Positions 1 through 5,491 of a stretch of 10,901 nucleotides of DNA are shown here, piece after piece. The stretch comes from Eubacteriales Family XIII. Incertae Sedis bacterium (GTDB lineage: Bacteria; Bacillota; Clostridia; Peptostreptococcales; Anaerovoracaceae): positions 1 through 10,901 of the forward strand of contig JAISTF010000005.1 of NCBI GenBank assembly GCA_031272745.1, written 5' to 3'. The notes under the pieces are model-generated. The model did no database searches and was not told where the DNA came from. It saw nothing but the letters and a program-made list of their open reading frames with translations. The position numbers were made by a program, and so were the translations under genes. Every line of letters begins with the position of its first letter. Positions within the stretch are counted from its first letter, which is position 1.

Positions 1-597
1 GAATACTATTCCAAGATTCTCGACGGAAAATATTCGATGAAAAGGTCAAACTCGGACAAACACCGCTTCTCCTATTTCCCTTCGGCGAAAAACGGGTTTT
101 ATAACTGGACAGACTGCGAGGAAGACGAATTTGTCACGGACTATATCCGGCCGCAGGGCATCCGGTACAGTTTCGGATTCGGATTGTTTGATGCCGGCAG
201 CATCTGCAAGAGAACCATCATGATGGATCGCACGAGCAGCACGGGATTTTCGGAGCGCGAGCAGGACATCCTCAGCATCGTGATTGCTCATCTGGCGAAT
301 CTCCACCGCAATTTCTACGCTGCCGCCGAAGAGGAATGTTTCATCGGCCACAATTCTCCGCATCCGGAGCTGACCGCCCGCGAGTCCGAAATCGTCGATC
401 TGATCTGCAAGGGCTTTGTGCCGGAGAGCATTGCGCAAAACCTCTTTGTAAGCCGCGCCACGGTCTATAAGCACATCGCGCACATCCACGCAAAGCTGGG
501 CGTCTCCAGCCGGCAGGAACTGATGGTGAAGGTGATGTCCTATCCTTTCTCCGCGCCCTCCGGCTCCACTTCAAACAGCCGTGCCGCTTCGCGGTAG
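1..597 (+). CDS. LuxR-type HTH transcriptional regulator, 5' end outside window, chimeric 3' end
   Basis: The frame is open from base 1, so the N terminus lies outside the window. The ATG at 37 is a possible but unconvincing start, since coding continues upstream of it. Numbering from that ATG, residues ~40-95 (YSFGFGLFD... SEREQDILSIVIAHLANLHR) look like the end of a GAF-like sensory region. Residues ~112-165 are a clear LuxR/GerE helix-turn-helix (LTARESEIVDLICKG... VSRATVYKHIAHIHAKLGV). The family binds DNA as dimers through this domain. The natural end should fall shortly after QELMVKVM, but the frame runs on into a 120-bp copy of the neighbouring J/TPR gene read antisense. This adds about 19 foreign residues (SYPFSAPSG... 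RAASR). The product may still fold because the HTH is complete. Target genes and signal cannot be told from this sequence. Confidence 0.8.
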   Translation, partial: EYYSKILDGKYSMKRSNSDKHRFSYFPSAKNGFYNWTDCEEDEFVTDYIRPQGIRYSFGFGLFDAGSICKRTIMMDRTSSTGFSEREQDILSIVIAHLANLHRNFYAAAEEECFIGHNSPHPELTARESEIVDLICKGFVPESIAQNLFVSRATVYKHIAHIHAKLGVSSRQELMVKVMSYPFSAPSGSTSNSRAASR

Positions 598-655
598 CGC
601 CGGTCCGGTGCCTTCTCCAATACGAGCTCGTAATACTTCCGAGCCTCGTCAAACG
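536..655 (-). repeat. Left copy of 120-bp direct repeat: displaced 3' end of the J/TPR gene
   Basis: It matches 2419-2538 at 118 of 120 positions; the only differences I find are T at 582 and T at 609 where the right copy has C. On the minus strand it reads FDEARKYYELVLEKAPDRRY... VEPEGAEKG and ends in the same TAG stop (540-542), so it is the last ~39 codons of the J/TPR gene. It has no start: its frame runs back into a TGA within the adjoining foreign sequence, so as a gene it is a dead remnant. The match begins 4 bp beyond the TPR stop codon and ends abruptly at 655. The plus strand of this repeat supplies the tail of the LuxR gene. Confidence 0.95.
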
Positions 656-688
656 ATGGACAATCATTTCCACCTGCTGATCAAGTGA
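656..688 (+). pseudogene. Fragment of REP-associated (Y1/HUH, IS200-like) transposase core motif
   Basis: Immediately after the left repeat the plus strand reads MDNHFHLLIK followed by TGA. This string fits the HUH (His-x-His) signature of REP-associated tyrosine transposases of the Y1/IS200 superfamily, whose members typically read like 'MxNHxHLLI'. Only about ten codons are recognisable. The catalytic tyrosine and the rest of the protein are absent, so it is a scrap. The following ~35 bp (689-723; LMEEADFEEIRR in the same frame after the stop) could be more of it or unrelated. The identification rests on one short motif recognised from memory, but a chance match to this pattern is unlikely. 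Confidence 0.55.
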
Positions 689-723
689 CTCATGGAAGAA
701 GCGGATTTCGAGGAGATCCGGCG

Positions 724-840
724 TGCAAGCGCCGCCGAGAGCGCGCCCACGTAGGCCGATGCGCCGCCGCCGCCGGGTGCGGGAGCCTTGGATGCCAGCG
801 CCTCGGAGAATTCTGTCGTTGTGTATGCTTCAGCTCCCAT
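724..840 (-). pseudogene. 5' fragment of a methenyltetrahydrofolate cyclohydrolase/cyclodeaminase-like gene (FTCD_C family)
   Basis: From an ATG at 840 the minus strand encodes MGAEAYTTTEFSEAL, then ASKAPAPGGGGASAYVGAL, then SAALA. This matches the conserved N terminus of the formiminotransferase-cyclodeaminase C-domain family (FchA in Clostridia), with its SKxPAPGGG phosphate/folate-site loop. A polypurine stretch (AGAGGGAG) lies 3 nt before the ATG. Homology stops near 724, where the expected MVxNLT helix should follow; instead 19 unrelated codons lead to a TGA at about 665-667. The family is usually around 200 residues, so only about one fifth remains. The gene keeps a promoter-like region (888-917) but cannot make enzyme. 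Its product in intact form interconverts methenyl-THF and formyl-THF in one-carbon metabolism. Confidence 0.75.
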
Positions 841-887
841 AGTCTCCCTCTGCGTTTTCGTCCAAAATCAGCGCGATTATAATGTGG

Positions 888-917
888 ATTGTACAGACTC
901 GTCGACATTACGGTCAA
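888..917 (-). promoter_or_regulatory. Sigma-A-type promoter for the truncated fchA-like gene
   Basis: On the minus strand TTGACC (912-917) and TACAAT (888-893) are separated by 18 bp, about 50 bp ahead of the ATG at 840. A separate TATAAT (876-881) lies closer but has no good -35. The -35 box stands 36 bp from the -35 box of the plus-strand ATPase promoter, so the region is a compact divergent promoter pair. Confidence 0.5.
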
Positions 918-953
918 TACATAAAATTGTGCATTGTCCAGCCATCTGGCCTC

Positions 954-982
954 TTGACGGCCATTCCTGTTGGCTGTATACT
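954..982 (+). promoter_or_regulatory. Sigma-A-type promoter for the COG1373 ATPase gene
   Basis: TTGACG (954-959) and TATACT (977-982) are spaced exactly 17 bp apart, one mismatch each from consensus. Transcription would begin near 989, giving a leader of ~34 nt before the ATG at 1023. GGAAAG (1011-1016), 6 nt before the ATG, serves as ribosome binding site. I see no operator dyad or riboswitch in the leader, so expression looks constitutive or weakly regulated. Confidence 0.7.
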
Positions 983-1022
983 ACTCATTGAAATGTAGCG
1001 AAAAAATATTGGAAAGTTTTCA

Positions 1023-2336
1023 ATGGGCCAAAAAAGGGTAATCAAAAGAGACCGTTATTTAAAACAGCTGACGGACTACGCCTGGGACGGCCAGGTCAAG
1101 GTGATTACGGGCATCCGCAGATGCGGCAAGTCTTATCTGCTGCGGCATTTATACAGAAAGCAACTGTCCGAGAGCGGCGTTGCCGATGACCACATGATTT
1201 CGATAGAGCTTGACCTCGCACGGGATATTCGCTTTCGGAATCCGCTGGAGCTTGCCGCCCATGTCAGAAGCCGGGTCGAAAAAAAGCGGGAGAGATACTA
1301 TCTTTTTGTGGATGAGATACAGATGTCCGACGAGGTTCCAAACCCGCAGCACCCGTCAGGCAAGGCGATCACTTTCTACGACGCGCTCAACGACCTGAAA
1401 AGCATCCCCAACCTGGACGTATACGTCACCGGCAGCAACTCCAGGATGCTCTCCGGCGACATACTGACGGAATTCCGCGGGCGAAGCGATGAGATACGCG
1501 TCCATCCGCTTTCCTTTGCCGAATACTATACGGCGGTGGGGGGCGACAAGGGCGATGCGTTTGACAATTATGCGTTCTATGGCGGAATGCCGCTCGTGCT
1601 CTCCAGACCGGACGACGAAGCCCGAATGGCCTATCTCGAATCGCTTTTCTCCGAAGTCTATATAAAAGACATCGTGGAGCGGAAACACATCACCCGACAG
1701 GATGTGTTATCGGACATGATCGATCTGCTTTGCTCATCGGTCGGCTCGCTCACCAACCCGACGAAGGTGGCAAACTCGATCAATTCCATCCAGAAGCGCA
1801 GGGGGGATGATCGGGTTGCGCTGAACACAGTCAAATCCTACATGGAGCATTTGGATGACGCGTTTCTGTTCAGCGAATGCAGACGGTATGATGTGAAGGG
1901 CAAAACCTATTTCGAGTATCCAAACAAATACTATTGCGAAGACATCGGCCTGCGCAACGCGCGGATCGGTTTTCGGCAACAGGAACTGACGCACATCATG
2001 GAGAATATTGTTTACAACGAACTGAAAATCCGCCGCTGCGGTGTCGACATTGGCATCGTATACGCGGGCGAAATAGACAAGACAGGAAAGTCGAAGCGCG
2101 TGGCGAGAGAAATTGATTTTATCGCCGCAAAGGGCAGCAGAAAGGTGTATATCCAGTCGGCGTTTGCGATGGGAGATGACGCCAAACGTATCGCGGAGAC
2201 GAAGCCCCTATCCCTGACCGGCGATTCCTTCCCAAAAATCGTCGTACGGCACGATATCCGAAAGCGCTGGTATGCCGACGACGGCGTGCTGAACATCGGT
2301 ATTGTGGACTTCCTGCTCGACGACACGCTCTTCTGA
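1023..2336 (+). CDS. AAA+ family ATPase with C-terminal DUF4143 domain (COG1373)
   Basis: The protein has 437 residues, normal for COG1373. A P-loop, GIRRCGKS, lies at residues 30-37. Walker B (YYLFVDEIQ) spans 92-100, sensor-1 (VYVTGSN) ends at 139, and the family signature EFRGRSDEIRVHPLSFAEYY covers ~150-169. YGGMP (186-190) and YIKDIVERK are also typical. The DUF4143 half (~200-437) ends in a region resembling the PD-(D/E)XK fold: NIVYNELKIRR, then EIDFIA at 363-368, then VYIQSAF. The biochemical role of the family is not settled; members are abundant, laterally spread and often found alone. The ATG at 1023 is backed by a Shine-Dalgarno site and promoter. Base composition is less GC-rich than the operon to the right. 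The gene sits alone inside a segment bracketed by 120-bp direct repeats, which suggests acquisition or rearrangement. It is intact, with no frameshift. Confidence 0.93.
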   Translation: MGQKRVIKRDRYLKQLTDYAWDGQVKVITGIRRCGKSYLLRHLYRKQLSESGVADDHMISIELDLARDIRFRNPLELAAHVRSRVEKKRERYYLFVDEIQMSDEVPNPQHPSGKAITFYDALNDLKSIPNLDVYVTGSNSRMLSGDILTEFRGRSDEIRVHPLSFAEYYTAVGGDKGDAFDNYAFYGGMPLVLSRPDDEARMAYLESLFSEVYIKDIVERKHITRQDVLSDMIDLLCSSVGSLTNPTKVANSINSIQKRRGDDRVALNTVKSYMEHLDDAFLFSECRRYDVKGKTYFEYPNKYYCEDIGLRNARIGFRQQELTHIMENIVYNELKIRRCGVDIGIVYAGEIDKTGKSKRVAREIDFIAAKGSRKVYIQSAFAMGDDAKRIAETKPLSLTGDSFPKIVVRHDIRKRWYADDGVLNIGIVDFLLDDTLF

Positions 2337-2342
2337 TCAGCC

Positions 2343-2394
2343 AAACGCGGATCAAATTTCGCAGAAACGCGGGGTGAATCTCGCAGAAACGCGG
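2343..2394 (+). repeat. Short 22-bp-period tandem repeat behind the ATPase gene
   Basis: The octamer AAACGCGG begins at 2343, 2365 and 2387, exactly 22 bp apart. The first two full units (2343-2364 and 2365-2386) agree at 17 of 22 positions and share the unit end TCGCAG; the third unit diverges after the octamer into an A-run. It begins 6 bp after the ATPase stop. The spacing of two helical turns would suit a protein-binding array, or it may be the end of a mobile segment. Function is unknown. Confidence 0.7.
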
Positions 2395-2423
2395 ACAAAA
2401 AAAAGGAACGTCCCTTTTTGTCC
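2393..2423. terminator. AT-rich hairpin between converging genes, possible bidirectional terminator
   Basis: GGAC, then AAAAAGG (2400-2406), a 6-nt loop, CCTTTTT (2413-2419), then GTCC (2420-2423) form a bulged inverted repeat of about 11 pairs; three extra A residues (2397-2399) form the bulge. It lies between the converging ATPase and J/TPR genes and overlaps the TPR stop codon by one base. The stem is mostly A:T and lacks a separate U-tract beyond it, so strength as an intrinsic terminator is uncertain. Confidence 0.5.
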
Positions 2424-2538
2424 TATCCTTTCTCCGCGCCCTCCGGCTCCACTTCAAACAGCCGCGCCGCTTCGCGGTAGCGCCGGTCCGGCGCCTTCTC
2501 CAATACGAGCTCGTAATACTTCCGAGCCTCGTCAAACG
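2419..2538 (-). repeat. Right copy of 120-bp direct repeat: in-place 3' end of the J/TPR gene
   Basis: This is the original copy, since it is continuous with the full J/TPR reading frame. It covers the last ~39 codons, the stop, and 4 bp of the hairpin's 3' arm. Together with the copy at 536-655 it flanks 1,763 bp in direct orientation. Confidence 0.95.
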
Positions 2539-5491
2539 CCGTTGCCTGAAGGCCCAGCAGCGCGAGCGCAAACGCCGCCTCGAAACAGCTGCGCCGGATG
2601 CAGTCGACGTAGTCCGTCGCGCCGGAAATCGCGCGCAGCAAATACGGCACCGCTTTCTTCTCCTTGCCGAGCCCGATGAGGCATTCGCCCGTCAAATAAT
2701 CGTTGCAGGGCGAGCCGGGCGGCGCGTCCGGCGCCGTCTCCTCCCGCCGCCCCCGCTTCAGCGCCATCTTGAAGCGCTTCTGCGCGTCGCGCAAACGGCC
2801 TGCGGCCACGTACGCTTTCGCCAGCTCGACGTGCGCGCGGAAGGAATTCCAGACCGTGGCCGCCCGCTCGTAGTAGAACAGGGCAATGTCCGCGTCCTGC
2901 GGCCCGTACAGATAAAACTCGCCGGCCGCGCGGTTGAGCTCCGCGTCGTACGGGAGTTCCGACAGTGCCATATGCAGCAGCCGGTCCGCCGTCTCGTCGT
3001 CGTACGTTTCGTAATAGCAGAGCCCGATGTCGCCGAGCCGCCGCACCGCTTCGCTGCGCGCCTCCTCGCTGTGGTGCCAATCCGCGTCGTCCAAATGCGG
3101 GTCGAGCAGCCCGCTTTCCTCGGCGGCCGCGATCGCCTCCGCGTAGCGGTGGTTGCGGAACCACGCGTTGAACCGCTCGCTCTCGAGCGACTGCACGATG
3201 CTGCGGTACGTCTTCGCGTCCTCCGCCTCGCCGTCTTCCAGCGCGCGGTCGCGGTACTCCGAGAAAATCGCGAGCCCCTCCCCCGCGACCTTCGCGGCCT
3301 CCTCGGGCCGTCCGAGCTGCGTCATGGTCACGGTCAGGTAGAAATGCGCGCCGCGGAAATCCGGCGCGACTTCGAGCGTCCGCGTGAAATGCTCCGCCGC
3401 CTCTTCGAGCGCCCCGTCGTGGAACGCCATGAAGCCGAGCTGGTAATGCGCGGGCGCGTAGCCCGCGTCGATCTCGACCGCCTTCGCGTAGTCCGCGCGC
3501 GCGCGCGCCGGCGAAAACGTCCCGAACGCCTCGCCGAAATTCGCGTACAGCCACCCACGCGACAGATAATAGTAGGGATGCTCCGCCAGCGCAATCAGCC
3601 GGTCAAAGCAGTCAAAAGCCTCTTTCGCGCGATTGTTATTGGAATAATAATCGCCGAGGGTTTCGAGGGCGAACACGTTGTCCGGCTCCCGCTCGCGGAT
3701 TTCCTCAAGCTGTCTGACGGCGGCCTTCACCTCGTCGGGGTCGCGGTTCAGCACGACGAGCGCGTCGGCTTTCGCGAGCGCGATGTCGTCGGATTCCACG
3801 CCGTACTCCTCGGCCTGTTCCGCGATTTCGAGCACGCGCGCGTGGTCGCCGGCGCGGCGGTAGATGCGCGTGAGCATCTCGTACATGTCAACGATGTAGG
3901 GGTAGGAGCGCAGCGCGGCCTCCGCCGATTCCGCAGCTTCGGCGATGCTGCCTTCGTCGTCGTACAGATGCGCGAGCACGGCCAGCAGGCCGGGGTGGGT
4001 GGCGTCCGCCTCGAGCCCCGCGCGCGCCGCCTTCATCGCGAGCTCGTTTTCGCCGCGCGCCTTGCGAATCTGCGCGATGCCCTGCAGGAGTTCCGGGTCG
4101 CCGGGAAATTCCGCGAGGTAGACTTCCGCCCGTTCGAGCGCCTCGTCCTCGAGCCCGAGGGAGCGGTATTTCTCCGGCGCGTAGCGCAGCCGCATGCGGT
4201 TTGTCTCGTGCGCCTCCCATTCGTGCAGGTAGGCGAGCATGCGGTCGTAGTCGGGGTCGCCGGGCTTCGGCGGCTCGATCTCGAGCGCGGCTTCCATATC
4301 CTCGGGGTCGGTCCCGCCGCGCGCCATGAGGATTCCGTCAAACATGAGCTCCGCGTGCTTCGCGGCGAACTCCGGCGCCGGCGTGACGCCCTCGATGAGC
4401 GCGACCGCCTCCACGTACCGCATCTCGTTGAACAGGCAGCTCGCGAGCTTGTACCGCACGTCCTGGTCGTCGGGCGCGGCCTCGAGTTTCTCCTCGTAGA
4501 CGGGGATGAGTTTTTCGCTCGCCGCGTGGAAGAGCGCGGACACGTAGCTGTCGAAATAGTATTCGAGCAGCATCTCGACCGCGGCCGCCTTCGCCTCCTC
4601 GTATTCCTCGAGGTCGAACAGCGCGCGCACGACGCCGACCCGCGCGTTGTAATGGTCCGGCGTCTCCGCGAGCACGGCCCGGAAATACGGCAGCGCCTCG
4701 GCCGGTTTTTCCGACATCACGAGCGCGTGCCCGAGCGCGTACTTCACGCGCGCGTCGTCGGGGTAAAGCGCGATCAGCTCCCGTGCGAGCGCCTCCGCCT
4801 GCGCGTACTCCTCGGCCGTATGCAGCGCCCGCATCACGAGCAGACGGAAGTCCGGATGCTCGTAGACCTTGCCCTCGCACTGCGCGATCACTTCGCGCGC
4901 CTTCTCCGCCTCGCCGCCCGTGATCAGACCGTCGATTTCGTAGTAGCGATCGAGGAACGCCTGGAAATCCGCGCCCTCTTCCGTGAAATCGAAGAATTCG
5001 TCGCGCACGACCTTCTCGAACCGGATGCCGCTGTACACATAATCGACGAAACTCTCGGGATACTTCTCCTTCAGCCGCTTCTCCTGCGCCGTCCACTCGA
5101 ACGTCTCGTCGAAATACTTCCACACGCGTTGCGGGATGTAGTAGTCGTCCATCAGCAGATCGAGCAGGCGATCGCCCACCTGCGCGAGCGCCCCGAGCCC
5201 GTCCATGTCCTCGCGCGCAAACGCCTCCCGCCACGCTTCGACATCGATCCTGCGGCGTACGTCGTCCAGCAGCCTTTGGAGCGGGTCGCGCGTCTCCTCC
5301 TCTTCCTCGGGCCGCCGCGCATACGCGAGCGCCTTCTCATACGCCTCGCGCAACCGTCGAAAGCCTTCGGGGTCATCCTCGGGATGATGATCGGGCAGTA
5401 ATGCAAGGTACGCGGCGCGAATCTGTTCCTCCCCCGCGTTTGGGGCTACGCCGAGCGTTTTTGTTATAAAATCTATGTCGGCGGGCGTCAA
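2423..5491 (-). CDS. Large J-domain/tetratricopeptide repeat protein, probable HscC co-chaperone
   Basis: The protein has 1,022 residues. Residues ~8-57 form a J domain: LGVAPNAGEEQIRAAY, then HPEDDPEGFRRLREAYEKAL. The catalytic HPD that stimulates Hsp70 ATPase is HPE (36-38), and loop III is short. Residues ~60-190 are an acidic helical linker containing PQRVWKYFDETFEW. From ~195 to the end the sequence is helical TPR or TPR-like repeats, for example YALGHALVMSEKPAEALPYF at ~251-270, and later units with the pattern YxLGxxAFxxGxxEEAxxxF. No signal peptide or membrane segment is seen, so it should be cytosolic. The start is TTG at 5489-5491, overlapping the hscC TGA (TTGA), with GGAG 8 nt upstream; this implies translational coupling to hscC. 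Escherichia coli HscC also pairs with J-domain proteins (DjlB/DjlC), which supports a co-chaperone role; the TPR array probably selects clients. The client is unknown. Confidence 0.85.
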   Translation of the reverse strand: MTPADIDFITKTLGVAPNAGEEQIRAAYLALLPDHHPEDDPEGFRRLREAYEKALAYARRPEEEEETRDPLQRLLDDVRRRIDVEAWREAFAREDMDGLGALAQVGDRLLDLLMDDYYIPQRVWKYFDETFEWTAQEKRLKEKYPESFVDYVYSGIRFEKVVRDEFFDFTEEGADFQAFLDRYYEIDGLITGGEAEKAREVIAQCEGKVYEHPDFRLLVMRALHTAEEYAQAEALARELIALYPDDARVKYALGHALVMSEKPAEALPYFRAVLAETPDHYNARVGVVRALFDLEEYEEAKAAAVEMLLEYYFDSYVSALFHAASEKLIPVYEEKLEAAPDDQDVRYKLASCLFNEMRYVEAVALIEGVTPAPEFAAKHAELMFDGILMARGGTDPEDMEAALEIEPPKPGDPDYDRMLAYLHEWEAHETNRMRLRYAPEKYRSLGLEDEALERAEVYLAEFPGDPELLQGIAQIRKARGENELAMKAARAGLEADATHPGLLAVLAHLYDDEGSIAEAAESAEAALRSYPYIVDMYEMLTRIYRRAGDHARVLEIAEQAEEYGVESDDIALAKADALVVLNRDPDEVKAAVRQLEEIREREPDNVFALETLGDYYSNNNRAKEAFDCFDRLIALAEHPYYYLSRGWLYANFGEAFGTFSPARARADYAKAVEIDAGYAPAHYQLGFMAFHDGALEEAAEHFTRTLEVAPDFRGAHFYLTVTMTQLGRPEEAAKVAGEGLAIFSEYRDRALEDGEAEDAKTYRSIVQSLESERFNAWFRNHRYAEAIAAAEESGLLDPHLDDADWHHSEEARSEAVRRLGDIGLCYYETYDDETADRLLHMALSELPYDAELNRAAGEFYLYGPQDADIALFYYERAATVWNSFRAHVELAKAYVAAGRLRDAQKRFKMALKRGRREETAPDAPPGSPCNDYLTGECLIGLGKEKKAVPYLLRAISGATDYVDCIRRSCFEAAFALALLGLQATAFDEARKYYELVLEKAPDRRYREAARLFEVEPEGAEKG

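Noticed and set aside
46..673. Minus-strand open frames opposite the LuxR gene and repeat
   Set aside because: No ribosome binding site or family resemblance. The second (341-673) simply runs through the displaced TPR end in the wrong frame.
685..991. Short open frames on both strands in the 598-1022 gap
   Set aside because: Their peptides match nothing. The recognisable content of this gap is the repeat, the transposase scrap, the fchA-like stub and the two promoters.
536..2538. Interpreting the bracketed ATPase segment as a classical insertion sequence or integron cassette
   Set aside because: There is no complete transposase or integrase, no terminal inverted repeats, and the 120-bp flanks are gene duplicates rather than target-site duplications.
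3481..3520. GC/CG-alternating run in the J/TPR gene as a structural or regulatory repeat
   Set aside because: It encodes Ala/Arg codons of a TPR helix in a very GC-rich gene; codon bias is sufficient explanation.
2831..5401. Very long plus-strand open frame (856 codons) opposite the J/TPR gene
   Set aside because: It is exactly antisense to a gene with clear J-domain and TPR motifs. Its translation is Arg/Val/Leu-rich without domain features, as expected for the antisense of a high-GC gene.
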